From contig NZ_QUNO01000002.1 in the NCBI RefSeq assembly GCF_003387475.1, positions 620,001-684,000 on the forward strand: a stretch of 64,000 nt of DNA, written 5' to 3'. The notes under the pieces were generated by a model. It made no database searches, was not told the DNA's origin, and saw nothing but the letters and a program-made list of their open reading frames with translations. This document shows, piece after piece, positions 46,338 through 55,036 of the stretch. The stretch is from Kutzneria buriramensis. Lineage in GTDB: Bacteria > Actinomycetota > Actinomycetes > Mycobacteriales > Pseudonocardiaceae. The position numbers and the translations under genes were made by a program. The first letter of the stretch is position 1. Every line of letters starts with the position of its first letter.

Positions 46338-46800
46338 AGCCGCAGACCCGCACACCGGCCAGTCACCCCCATCGCCCCACCAGACCTCCGCCCCACCGGG
46401 CCACAGACCCACACACCGGCCAGCCACCCCAATCGGAGCCGCCCCCTCGGACCAGCCCTATCGCCCCACCGGGGGGCCACCACCCCGCCCGACCTCCGCC
46501 CAGCCGGACCCCACCCAGCCGCACCCCAGCCCGCCGGACCACCGCACCACCCAACCTCCGCCAGCCGCACCCCAGCCCGCCGGACCACCGCACCACCGCA
46601 CCACCGCACCACCGCACCACCGCACCACCGGACGACCGCACCACCCCACCACCGCCCCGCCAAGCCACCCCACCGCCAAACCGGGCCACCCCCACGACCC
46701 ATTCCCACCACCCAACCACCCCCAATACCACCCCCACGTTCCTTGACAATTCCACAGCGAACCAAAAGTTCGCCAGCACACCACCGGAAACTACCGCCTC
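46338..46800. repeat. C-rich degenerate tandem-repeat tract
   Basis: This stretch has strong strand asymmetry (few G on the plus strand) and nested repeats. There is an eight-base unit CCACCGCA repeated about seven times at 46585-46645, a block of about 34 bp repeated with 46-bp spacing (46521 and 46567), and a block of about 30 bp with 60-bp spacing (near 46343 and 46403). No ORF here has coding bias. Confidence 0.7.
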
Positions 46801-46920
46801 GGGTCGATTTTGTGTGGAGGTGGACGATGGCCTAAGCTTTCCGCGCGAGGGGCAGGCGAAGCCTGCCCCGGAAAGGCTCCTCGAAGGCCATCGTCCAGAG
46901 GCTCCACACCAAATCGACCC
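46801..46920 (-). repeat. 120-bp palindromic hairpin element, copy 2 (inverted)
   Basis: The ends GGGTCGATTTTGTGTGGAG and CTCCACACCAAATCGACCC pair with one mismatch. The inside holds GACGATGGCC/GGCCATCGTC and GGGGCAGGC/GCCTGCCCC. Read on the minus strand it aligns along its length with copy 1, including the shared core GGAAAGCTTAGGCCATCGTC. Confidence 0.85.
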
Positions 46921-47539
46921 GAACACCGCCACCACAAAACCCACACCACCCACCCCAAAACAACCCGAACAACATCGCCAAAAAGCCTCCCCACCAGCAA
47001 CCTGAAACAACCCCACCTACACGCCCAAAAACCCAAACCGCCACCACCTCGAACGATCCAAACCGCGTCGCCTTAAAGCACTGCACTCCCAAACCGCAAA
47101 CACCCTCCGACACATCACCAAACGCGTGACCCCCCAGCTTCAAACCAGCCGTTCCGCTCCAACCAAAAGCGCCCCGCCTCCGAACCAAAACCAGTCGGAG
47201 CCGCAACCCAACACCCCGACCCCGCCACTCACACCATCCCGAACCGCACTCCACCGCCAAACCGCCCGCACCTCGCCGTCCACCACCGCTACACGAGACC
47301 GCACCGCCACCTCCGCTACACCGCCAGCGCCAGCACCAGCGCCACACCAGACCGCACCGACCCACCACCTCCACACCGCGCCGCGCCGCACTCCACCGCC
47401 AAACCGCCCACACCACACCACCCGCCGCCGGTCCGCCGCCGTGCACTGCCCACGTCACATCCGCACCGCCCCACCGCCCCACCGCCCAGATCATGGAACT
47501 GCCGCGCGCCCCTTCCCACCACGCGCCAAGATGGACCAC
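46921..47539. other. Gene-free, G-poor region
   Basis: The plus strand is rich in C and A, with few G, and no frame shows actinomycete coding bias. Internal near-repeats such as CGCACTCCACCGCCAAACCG occur at about 47249 and 47390. It may be a decayed gene or expanded repeat. The last bases hold the aldo-keto reductase promoter. Confidence 0.5.
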
Positions 47540-48511
47540 ATGGAGTACACATACCTCGGCCGGACCGGGCTTTCCGTCTCCCGCCTCTGCCTGGGCACGA
47601 TGAACTTCGGTTCCCAGACCGACGAGGCCGCCAGCCACGCGATCATGGACGAGGCCCTCGACCAGGGCATCAACTTCTTCGACACCGCCAACACCTACGG
47701 CGGCGCGGCCGGCAAGGGCCGGACGGAGGAGATCATCGGCAGCTGGCTGGCCAAAGGGGGCAACCGGCGCGAACGGACCGTCTTAGCCACCAAGCTGTAC
47801 GGCGCGACCGGTGACTGGCCGAACGAGGGCAAGCTCTCCGCGCTGAACGTCCGCCGCGCGATCGACGCCTCGCTGCGGCGCCTCCAGACGGACTACGTCG
47901 ATCTCTACCAGTTCCACCACATCGACCGGGCCACCCCCTGGGAAGAGCTCTGGCAGGCCTGCGAAACCCTTGTGGCGCAGGGCAAGGTGCTCTACTTCGG
48001 CTCCTCGAACTTCGCGGGCTGGCATCTGGCGGTCGCGCAGGCGGAGGCGGCGAAGCGCAACTTCCTCGGACTGGTCAGCGAGCAGTCGCTGTACAACCTG
48101 ATCTCTCGCGAGGTCGAGCTGGAGGTCCTGCCTTCGGCGCAGGCGCACGGCATCGGCGTCATCCCCTGGAGCCCGCTGGCCTCGGGTCTGCTCGGCGGCG
48201 CGGTCCGCAAGCAGCGGGACGGCAAGCGCCGGTACAGCGACCGGGCGACCGCCGAGCTGAACAAGCGCCGCGACCAGCTCGGCACGTACGAGGACTTCGC
48301 CGACAAGCTGGGCCACGAGCCGGGCGATCTGGCGCTGGCCTGGCTGCTGCACCAGCCGGCGGTCACCGCGCCGATCATCGGCCCGCGCACGGCCGCGCAC
48401 CTCGAAGGTGCGCTGAAAGCCTTGCAGATCAGGCTTTCCGACGACGACCTGGCCGCGCTCGACGAGATCTTCCCGGGCTACCGCACCGCACCCGAGCACT
48501 ACGCCTGGTGA
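47540..48511 (+). CDS. Aldo/keto reductase
   Basis: A 323-residue AKR of the potassium-channel-beta/YghZ type: GRTGLSVSRLCLGTMNFGSQ at the start, FFDTANTYGG (catalytic Asp, Tyr), LATKLYG (Lys) and YQFHHIDRATP (His). It reduces carbonyls with NADPH. ATG 47540 is preferred; ATG 47531 is possible and would add three residues. Codon 82 (47783-47785) is a TTA leucine codon. The 3' end overlaps the convergent UdgX gene by 13 bp. Confidence 0.9.
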   Translation: MEYTYLGRTGLSVSRLCLGTMNFGSQTDEAASHAIMDEALDQGINFFDTANTYGGAAGKGRTEEIIGSWLAKGGNRRERTVLATKLYGATGDWPNEGKLSALNVRRAIDASLRRLQTDYVDLYQFHHIDRATPWEELWQACETLVAQGKVLYFGSSNFAGWHLAVAQAEAAKRNFLGLVSEQSLYNLISREVELEVLPSAQAHGIGVIPWSPLASGLLGGAVRKQRDGKRRYSDRATAELNKRRDQLGTYEDFADKLGHEPGDLALAWLLHQPAVTAPIIGPRTAAHLEGALKALQIRLSDDDLAALDEIFPGYRTAPEHYAW

Positions 48512-49101
48512 CGGGCGGCGACCGTGAGGTCGGCGACCAGTCCCCGGTACGCCGCCTCACGGTCGGGCGCCCTCAGCACCGCCGACGGGTGCACGGTCGC
48601 CATCGCCGGAATCCCCTGTGCCGCAACGATTTCCCCGCGCCGCTGGCTGACCCGGAAGTCGGGACCCAGCAGCGCCGACGCCGCCGTCGCGCCCAGGCAC
48701 ACCACCAGTTCCGGCCGCACCCGGTCCAACTCCGCCAGCAGCCACGGCCGGCACGCCGAAACCTCACCCTGGCTGGGCTTCTGGTGAATCCGCCGCTTTC
48801 CCCGTGCCGGCAACGTGAACTTGAAGTGCTTCACGGCATTCGTCACATAAACCTCGTCACGGTCGATGCCGGCATCACCGAGCGCACGGTCGAGCAGCAT
48901 CCCCGCCGGCCCGACGAACGGCTCGCCGGCCAGGTCCTCCCGATCACCGGGCTGCTCCCCGACCAGCACCATCCGCGCGTCGGCCGGCCCCGCGCCGAAC
49001 ACCGTCTGTGTGGCGTCCCGGTACAACCCGCAGCCCTGACACTCGGCCGCCGCGCGGCGCAGCGCCGTCAGCCCGCCGCGCGTCGGCACCTCGATTGTCA
49101 T
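48499..49101 (-). CDS. udgX: UdgX-type uracil-DNA binding protein
   Basis: A 200-residue family-4-like uracil-DNA glycosylase with GEQPGDREDLAGEPFVG (motif A) and iron-sulfur Cys residues in CQGCGLY. The diagnostic R-loop GKRRIHQKPS (102-110) includes the His (about 106) that links covalently to the abasic sugar in UdgX. The HPSAVLR motif lies near the end. UdgX seals uracil sites instead of releasing product freely. The gene overlaps the DoxX gene stop by 4 bp. Confidence 0.9.
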   Translation of the reverse strand: MTIEVPTRGGLTALRRAAAECQGCGLYRDATQTVFGAGPADARMVLVGEQPGDREDLAGEPFVGPAGMLLDRALGDAGIDRDEVYVTNAVKHFKFTLPARGKRRIHQKPSQGEVSACRPWLLAELDRVRPELVVCLGATAASALLGPDFRVSQRRGEIVAAQGIPAMATVHPSAVLRAPDREAAYRGLVADLTVAARHQA

Positions 49102-49466
49102 ATCGACGCCAGCAAACCGCCGAGCACGGCGATGTTCTTCAGGAAATGCACCCGCTCGTCCGGGTCGCCGGACTCCCAGACCCGGTGTCCCACCAACGTG
49201 GTCGGCACCATGTCCACGGCCAGCAGCAACGCCGCCACCCTCGGCAGCCGGCCGAGCGCGAGCATCGCCCCGCAGCCGAGTTTCAGGCACGCGTCCGCCC
49301 GCACCACCGTCACCGCGTCCGTCGGCAGCCACTCCGGCAGCACCTTGCGATACCGCTCGATCACCGGCTCGGCGTGCTTCGCAACCGCCGCCGGATCCTT
49401 CAACGTCGCCCATGCGCTCGACGTGAACACCGCCGCCATCATGGGCCTGGCCAGCAATTTCAGCAT
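49098..49466 (-). CDS. DoxX-family membrane protein
   Basis: A 122-residue protein with about four membrane helices. MLARPMMAAVFTSSAW-like opening (MLKLLARPMMAAVFTSSAW) and HFLKNIAVLGGLLASI end are typical of DoxX. It may affect redox or quinone processes; the role is not clear. AAGGAG precedes ATG 49466. It is coupled to udgX. Confidence 0.85.
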   Translation of the reverse strand: MLKLLARPMMAAVFTSSAWATLKDPAAVAKHAEPVIERYRKVLPEWLPTDAVTVVRADACLKLGCGAMLALGRLPRVAALLLAVDMVPTTLVGHRVWESGDPDERVHFLKNIAVLGGLLASI

Positions 49467-49531
49467 CGTCGGTCTCCTTGTCGGGTCGCTGACGGGGTAG
49501 CCCGCCCGCGACCCGACAAACCGGCGCCTGC

Positions 49532-49864
49532 TCAGTGCAGCCCGCACCGGCGCGCGCAGCCCCGCCACGGCTGCCAGCCGCGCTGCCGCCACAGCGCCAA
49601 CGCCTTCGCGTCCTGCACCGCCGGCGCCGCCCGGTGCGGATAACCCACCCCGCCCAGGCCGTGCCACGTCTGGAGGGTGAACTGGTAGGCCCCGTACTCC
49701 CCGTTGCCGGTGTTCAGGTCGTAGCGGTTGCCGGACTCGCACGTGCGCAGCCGCAGCCAGTCGCCGCCGCTGGGCTCGGCCGACGCCGGCCCCGCCACGA
49801 GCAGCAGCAGCCCGCACACCGCCGCCGCCAGCACGGCCATCCTCGAACTTCGTCCTGGTGCCAT
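49532..49864 (-). CDS. Resuscitation-promoting-factor-like secreted transglycosylase
   Basis: A 110-residue protein with a signal peptide (about 1-29, cut near ASA-EPS). A single Rpf domain follows: WLRLRTCESGNRYDLNTGNG (catalytic Glu in CESG) and GEYGAYQFTLQTWHGLGGVG. Rpf proteins cleave peptidoglycan and trigger regrowth. It lacks LysM or other wall-binding modules, so it is a minimal form. Confidence 0.9.
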   Translation of the reverse strand: MAPGRSSRMAVLAAAVCGLLLLVAGPASAEPSGGDWLRLRTCESGNRYDLNTGNGEYGAYQFTLQTWHGLGGVGYPHRAAPAVQDAKALALWRQRGWQPWRGCARRCGLH

Positions 49865-50145
49865 GATCCGGACCGTAGGCAGCCGCCCCCGAACCCCACC
49901 ACCGGTGCGAAACCCCGGTCACGCCACGTGATCACTCGGTCCAGCTACCGACGAAATCCCCGCCGCGGCCCCGAAATCAAGATCGTTTTTCGCTCCGACC
50001 ACAAAACCGGGATCCCCGTCGCACTACCAGAGCCGCCGCCCACCCGCGCGCCGGAGCCTCCGGGACGACAACCCCGATTTCACACCGGCGGGGCGGCACC
50101 CTTCCCCGGAAGAGGACCGCCCCACCGCCACTCTACGCCCCCGTT

Positions 50146-50157
50146 GCTTATATAAGC
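50146..50157. promoter_or_regulatory. Palindrome GCTTATATAAGC in the SRPBCC promoter
   Basis: A perfect 12-bp palindrome, about 21 bp before the ATG at 50179. It is the only AT-rich stretch of the 314-bp gap 49865-50178. It sits between a possible TTGCTT -35 and a TACTTT-like -10, which suits an ArsR-type operator. The rest of the gap shows nothing notable. Confidence 0.45.
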
Positions 50158-50178
50158 CTGTACTGATACTTTGCCGGC

Positions 50179-50805
50179 ATGTTCGACGTGACGCAGCAGA
50201 TCAACGCCGTGCGCCGCCAGGTCGGCAGCCGCACGCTGGAGGCGGGCGAGGCCAGGACCGTCACCGTCAGCCAGACCTACAAGACCGACATCGACGACCT
50301 GTGGGACGCCGTGACCAGCGCCGAGCGCATCGGGCGCTGGTTCCTCCCCGTCACCGGCGACCTCGAGCTCGGCGGCCGCTACCAGCTCGTCGGCAACGCC
50401 GGCGGCACTGTCACCGCCTGCCAGCGGCCGACGGCGTTCGACGCCACCTGGGAGATGGGCGACCAGGTCAGCTGGATCGAGGTCCGGCTGAGCACCGTCG
50501 ACGACGGCGCCCGGTTCGAGCTCCACCACATCGCCGTCGTCGGCGACCACTGGGACACCTACGGCCCCGGCGCGGTCGGCATCGGCTGGGACGGCATGCT
50601 GCTCGGCCTGGCCAACCACCTCGCCACCGGCGAGGGCATGAGCCAGGCCGAGGCCGCCGCCTGGATGGCCACCGACGAGGCCAAGGCGTTCTACACCGCC
50701 AGCGGCAAGAGCTGGATCGAGGCCGACATCGCGTCCGGCGCCGATCCGGCCAAGGCACAGGAAACCGGCGACCGGACCATCGGCTTCTACACTGGCGCCG
50801 CGTGA
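50179..50805 (+). CDS. SRPBCC (AHSA1-like) domain protein
   Basis: A 208-residue protein with an AHSA1/START-like hydrophobic-ligand fold (VTVSQTYKTDIDDLWDAVTS; RIGRWFLPVTGDLELGGRYQ; WIEVRLSTVDDGARFELHHI). It may bind a lipid or aromatic ligand. It is translationally coupled (GTGA overlap) to a phosphotransferase. Confidence 0.85.
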   Translation: MFDVTQQINAVRRQVGSRTLEAGEARTVTVSQTYKTDIDDLWDAVTSAERIGRWFLPVTGDLELGGRYQLVGNAGGTVTACQRPTAFDATWEMGDQVSWIEVRLSTVDDGARFELHHIAVVGDHWDTYGPGAVGIGWDGMLLGLANHLATGEGMSQAEAAAWMATDEAKAFYTASGKSWIEADIASGADPAKAQETGDRTIGFYTGAA

Positions 50806-51662
50806 TCGAAGGTTTCCTCCGTCGCCGATACGGGGACCGCGCCACCCCGCCGGTCCTCCTCGGCGCCGGCGAGTGGTCCGCGGCCTACGCCCTCACCCTC
50901 GACGGCCGCGAGGTCGTGGCCCGCTTCGGCCAGCACGGCGAGGACTACGCCAAGGACCGCCGCATGGCCCGGCACCGCTCAACCTCCTTGCCCATCCCCG
51001 AATTCCTCGACTCCGGGCCCGCCGAGGACGGCTACTTCGCGATCACGCGGCGAGCCCACGGCGACTTCCTCGACGAGCTCGACGGTGACGCCATGCGCAG
51101 GGCCCTGCCGGCGACGCTCGCCGTGCTCGACGAGGTCCGCAAGATCGACATCTCCGACACCACCGGCTACGGCTCCTGGCGGCCCGACGGCAACGCCCCG
51201 TTCGCCACCTGGGCCGAGGCCCTGCTCGACGTCGTCACCGAGAACGACCGCACCCCCGGCTGGCGGGCCAAGCTGGAGGCCTCGCCCACCGGCGCCGGCC
51301 CCTTCGACGAGGCCGCCGCCGCGCTCCGCGAGCTGGCCGAAGACTGCCCCGACCGGCGGCAGATCATCCACGGCGACCTGCTCTACCGGAACGTGCTCAC
51401 GCGGGACGGCGCCATCACCGCCGTCCTCGACTGGGGCAACTCCCTCTACGGCGACGCCGACTACGACCTGGCCTGGCTGCTCTACTGGTGGCCCTGGTAC
51501 CCCGCCTGGCGGGACATCGACATCGCCGCGGCGACCGGCCGCGGGCCGTTGCTGGCCTACCAGCTGCACATCGGCCTGGACGCGCAGACCTACTGCGCCC
51601 ACACCGGCCGCTGGGACGACCTCGCCCGCAACGCCGCCCAGACGCTGGCCCTGATCACGTGA
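50802..51662 (+). CDS. Aminoglycoside phosphotransferase-family protein
   Basis: A 286-residue kinase-like protein with IIHGDLLYRNVLTRDG (catalytic Asp, Asn) and VLDWGNSLYGDADYDL (metal-binding DWG). This is the hygromycin-phosphotransferase/APH superfamily. The substrate is unknown; it may be a resistance enzyme or a metabolite kinase. The GTG overlaps the SRPBCC stop by 4 bp. Confidence 0.85.
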   Translation: MIEGFLRRRYGDRATPPVLLGAGEWSAAYALTLDGREVVARFGQHGEDYAKDRRMARHRSTSLPIPEFLDSGPAEDGYFAITRRAHGDFLDELDGDAMRRALPATLAVLDEVRKIDISDTTGYGSWRPDGNAPFATWAEALLDVVTENDRTPGWRAKLEASPTGAGPFDEAAAALRELAEDCPDRRQIIHGDLLYRNVLTRDGAITAVLDWGNSLYGDADYDLAWLLYWWPWYPAWRDIDIAAATGRGPLLAYQLHIGLDAQTYCAHTGRWDDLARNAAQTLALIT

Positions 51663-51880
51663 ACCATTTCCGGTTCGAAAAACAATTCCGCCGTTGGCGA
51701 ACTCGGCAATAGCGCCACAGTCCGGAGCGCACCCCGTTTCCGCAGGTCAGCGCGGCTCACAAGGTCGCACGTACTGCTGTGGGCGAACACGGCCGTGCCG
51801 CCGAACTCCGCGGCGATCCGCTCGGCTAGAGTGACGAGCAGGAATCAGGAGTCCTGGCTTTCAAGAAGAGGCGGACAGAA

Positions 51881-52483
51881 GTGGAACACCACGCCAACGC
51901 GGACCTCGTGGCGCGCGCCGCGTCCGGGATGAACCTCACCGACTCGGTCTACGAGCGCCTGCTCCGCGACCGGATCATCGTGCTCGGCTCCGAGGTCGAC
52001 GACGACGTGGCGAACCGGATCGTCGCTCAGTTGCTGCTGCTGACCGCGGAGAACCCCGAAGAGGACATCAAGCTCTACATCAACTCCCCCGGCGGCTCCG
52101 TCACCGCGGGCTTCGCGATCTACGACACCATGCAGTTCGTGCAGCCCGACGTGCAGACCTACGCGATGGGCCTGGCCGCGTCGATGGGGCAGTTCCTGCT
52201 CTCCTCCGGCGCCCCCGGCAAGCGCTACGCGCTGCCCTACGCCCGGATCATGATGCACCAGCCGTCCGGCGGCGTCGGCGGCACCGCCTCCGACATCAAG
52301 ATCCGCGCCGAGGTGTACGCGCTGTGGAAGAAGGAGCTGGCCGAGATCACCGCGCGGCAGACCGGCCAGCCGGTCGAGGCCATCATCCGCGACGGTGACC
52401 GCGACCGCTGGTTCACCGCCAAGGACGCGCTGGCCTACGGCTTCATCGACCACGTGATCGAGCGCTCGCCCGACCGCATCTGA
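51881..52483 (+). CDS. clpP: ClpP-family serine protease (orphan paralogue)
   Basis: A 200-residue ClpP. It has Ser in [15 protein letters not shown] and His in [15 protein letters not shown]. The N-terminal segment ([20 protein letters not shown]) is unusual, and no clpX or second clpP is adjacent. The GTG at 51881 follows an AAGAAGAGG ribosome-binding site. The housekeeping ClpP1P2 pair is likely elsewhere, so this is a third or variant subunit. Confidence 0.85.
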   Translation: MEHHANADLVARAASGMNLTDSVYERLLRDRIIVLGSEVDDDVANRIVAQLLLLTAENPEEDIKLYINSPGGSVTAGFAIYDTMQFVQPDVQTYAMGLAASMGQFLLSSGAPGKRYALPYARIMMHQPSGGVGGTASDIKIRAEVYALWKKELAEITARQTGQPVEAIIRDGDRDRWFTAKDALAYGFIDHVIERSPDRI

Positions 52484-52491
52484 GCAGTGCG

Positions 52492-52538
52492 CCGAAGGGG
52501 GCTTTCGCTGCGTTCGACGCAGCGAAAGCCCCCTTCGG
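52492..52538. terminator. Strong hairpin terminator after clpP
   Basis: The arms CCGAAGGGGGCTTTCGCTGC and GCAGCGAAAGCCCCCTTCGG pair perfectly over 20 bases, with one further C-G pair at the tip, around a TTCGA loop. It resembles the terminator at 24544. Confidence 0.85.
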
Positions 52539-52565
52539 TGCGTTCGGGGCCGTACCGTCGCCGAG

Positions 52566-53492
52566 GTGAGCCTGCCCGCGGCGATAATCGACCGCCTCCG
52601 CCTGCCCCTGATCGCCGCGCCGATGCTGCGGGTCTCCGGCCCGGAACTCGTCACGGCGGCGTGCACGGCGGGTGTGATCGGCGCGTTCCCCACCGCCAAC
52701 GCCCGCACCGCCGCCGAGCTCGACGACTGGCTGTCCCGGATCGAGGGGACCACCGGCGCGCCGTACGCCGCGAACCTGATCATCCGCTCCCCGCGTCTGG
52801 CCGCCGACCTGCGCGTACTCGTCGAGCACCGGGTCGAGCTGGTGATCACCAGCGTCGGCTCGCCAGCGCCGGTGATCGACCCTTTGCACGAGGTCGGGGC
52901 GTTGGTCCTCGCCGACGTCGCCACGCTCCACCACGCCGAGCGCGCGGTCGCGGCCGGGGCCGACGGACTCATCCTGCTCACCGCCGGGGCGGGCGGCCAG
53001 ACCGGTTGGCTGAACCCGTTCGCCTTCGTCCGGGCCGTGCGGGCCTTCTTCGACGGTCCGGTGGTCCTCGCCGGCGGCATCAGCGACGGCCACGCCCTGC
53101 ACGCGGCGCGCGCACTCGGGTGCGATCTCGCGTACATGGGGACGAAATTCCTCGCGACCCGGGAGAGTCGCGCCGATCCGGCCTACAAACGAATGGTGGC
53201 CGAGGCCGACCTGGACGACATCGTGCTGACGCGGGCCTTCACCGGCCTGCCCACCAGCATGCTCGCCCCCGCCATCCGCGCGGCCGGCCTGGATCCGGCC
53301 GCCCTCGACGAGTCCATCTCCCCCGCCGACGCGGACCAGCTCTACGGGCACGGCGGCATCGGCCCTCGCCGCTGGTCGGACGTCTGGAGCGCCGGGCACT
53401 CGGTGTCCGGGGTGACCGCCGCGCCGTCGGTGGCCGAGCTCGTCGAGCAGACCGCCACCGAGTTCGCCGAGGCACGGAAGGGATTCTCATGA
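52566..53492 (+). CDS. Nitronate monooxygenase / NAD(P)H-dependent flavin oxidoreductase
   Basis: A 308-residue TIM-barrel flavoprotein of the 2-nitropropane dioxygenase family: LIAAPMLRVSGPELVTAACT, ANLIIRSPRLAADL, GPVVLAGGISDGHALHAARA and AYMGTKFLAT. It is coupled (ATGA overlap) to an acyl-CoA ligase. In such clusters this enzyme can be an enoyl or alkyl oxidoreductase rather than a nitronate enzyme. Confidence 0.85.
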   Translation: MSLPAAIIDRLRLPLIAAPMLRVSGPELVTAACTAGVIGAFPTANARTAAELDDWLSRIEGTTGAPYAANLIIRSPRLAADLRVLVEHRVELVITSVGSPAPVIDPLHEVGALVLADVATLHHAERAVAAGADGLILLTAGAGGQTGWLNPFAFVRAVRAFFDGPVVLAGGISDGHALHAARALGCDLAYMGTKFLATRESRADPAYKRMVAEADLDDIVLTRAFTGLPTSMLAPAIRAAGLDPAALDESISPADADQLYGHGGIGPRRWSDVWSAGHSVSGVTAAPSVAELVEQTATEFAEARKGFS

Positions 53493-55036
53493 CGCTCACC
53501 GGACCGCGCTGGTCGGGGCCGTCGCTCGGCGGGCTGACGCTGCGGGCGCTGCGGCGGCACCCCGAGCAGACCGCCTTCGTCAGCGACTCGGGTGCCCTGA
53601 CCTACGCCGCGACCGAGGACCTGATCGCACGCTTCCAGCACGTGCTCGCCGCGCGCGGCCTGCGCAAGGGCGACCGCATCGCCGTACTCGGCGGCAATTC
53701 CGCCGAGGCGTGGTGCGTAGGGGCGGCGGCGCAGGCGGGCGGCATGGCCGTGTCTTCCTTGCACCCCATGGGATCTCTCGACGACCAGCTGTTCCAGCTC
53801 GCCGATCTGGACGCGGCGGCCTGCATTGTCGACGTTCGTGGGCGCGCCGAGCGGGCCGCCGCCCTCGGCGCGAGCGGCGTCCCGGTGTTCACCTTGGGCG
53901 GCAACGAAAGCGGGCCGGACCTGCTGGCCGAGGCACACGCGGCGGGTGCCGTCACCGCCAAGGACCTGGCCGACGGCGACGATCCCGCGTTGATCAGCTA
54001 CACCGGCGGCACCACCGGCCGTCCGAAGGGCGCCCTGCGCCACAACGCCGCCGCCGTGGCCATCGCGCACGGTGTCGTCACCGACTTCGAGATCCCGTTC
54101 GGGGCCCGCTACCTCACCGCCGCGCCGATCACGCACGTCGCCGGCACGAAGGTGCTTCCGGTGCTGCTACGCGGCGGAACCGTGTTCCTGCACAACGGTT
54201 TCGACCCCACGCGGCTGCTGGCCGCCGTCGCGCGGGAGCGGATCACCATGATCCTCGCCGTGCCCACCATGATCTACGCGCTGCTGGACCACCCGGACTT
54301 CGACCGCACCGACCTGAGCTCCCTGGAGCTGCTGCTCTACGGCGCCGCGCCGATGTCGCCGTCCCGCCTCGACGAGGGTCTCGAGCGGCTGGGTCCGGTG
54401 TTCTCCCAGCTCTATGGGCAGACCGAGTGCTACCCGATCACCGCCCTGCACCGGCAGGACCACCTCGACCCGAGCCTGCGCGGCTCCTGCGGCGCGCCCG
54501 TCGCAGGCGTCCAGGTCACCCTCCTCGATCCGGACGGGAATCCCGTGCCCACCGGCGAACCCGGCGAGATCTGCGCGCGCGGGCCCGCCGCCATGGCCGA
54601 GTACTGGCGGCGGCCCGAGCTCACCGCCCAGGCCACCGAGTACGGCTGGCTGCACACCGGCGACGTCGCCCGCGCCGACGACCGCGGCTATCTCACCATC
54701 GTCGACCGGATCAAGGACATGATCATCAGCGGCGGCTTCAACGTCTTCCCGCGCGAGGTGGAGGACGCCCTCACCAGCCACCGCGCCGTCGCCACCGCGG
54801 CGGTCTTCGGCATCGCCGACGAGAAGTGGGGCGAGGCCGTGACGGCGGCGGTGGTGCTGCGCCCTGGAGCCACCGCGACCGCCGAGGAGCTCATCCAGCA
54901 CGTCCGCGACCGCAAGGGCGCCGTCCAGGCCCCCAAGGCGGTCCGGTTCTACGACAGCTTCCCGGCGACCGCCGTCGGGAAGATCGACAAACGGGCGCTG
55001 AGGCGGGAGTGGCCCGACACGTCAGGTTCGGCGTAG
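53489..55036 (+). CDS. Acyl-CoA synthetase / AMP-dependent ligase
   Basis: A 515-residue ANL-family enzyme: P-loop SYTGGTTGRPKGALRH, YGQTECYP (A5), WLHTGDVAR and RIKDMIISGGFNVFP (A8), and the catalytic Lys in PATAVGKIDKRALRR. It activates a carboxylic acid as an acyl-CoA. The gene is coupled to the upstream flavoenzyme. Its 3' end overlaps the convergent MpaB-like gene by 15 bp. Confidence 0.9.
   Translation: MTLTGPRWSGPSLGGLTLRALRRHPEQTAFVSDSGALTYAATEDLIARFQHVLAARGLRKGDRIAVLGGNSAEAWCVGAAAQAGGMAVSSLHPMGSLDDQLFQLADLDAAACIVDVRGRAERAAALGASGVPVFTLGGNESGPDLLAEAHAAGAVTAKDLADGDDPALISYTGGTTGRPKGALRHNAAAVAIAHGVVTDFEIPFGARYLTAAPITHVAGTKVLPVLLRGGTVFLHNGFDPTRLLAAVARERITMILAVPTMIYALLDHPDFDRTDLSSLELLLYGAAPMSPSRLDEGLERLGPVFSQLYGQTECYPITALHRQDHLDPSLRGSCGAPVAGVQVTLLDPDGNPVPTGEPGEICARGPAAMAEYWRRPELTAQATEYGWLHTGDVARADDRGYLTIVDRIKDMIISGGFNVFPREVEDALTSHRAVATAAVFGIADEKWGEAVTAAVVLRPGATATAEELIQHVRDRKGAVQAPKAVRFYDSFPATAVGKIDKRALRREWPDTSGSA

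Noticed and set aside
46585-46645. CRISPR-like array
   Set aside because: The 8-bp units are directly adjacent, with no spacers and no cas genes. It is a simple tandem repeat.
51663-51880. Short ORF of about 66 codons on the minus strand before clpP
   Set aside because: No ribosome-binding site, no conserved motif, and coding bias is poor.
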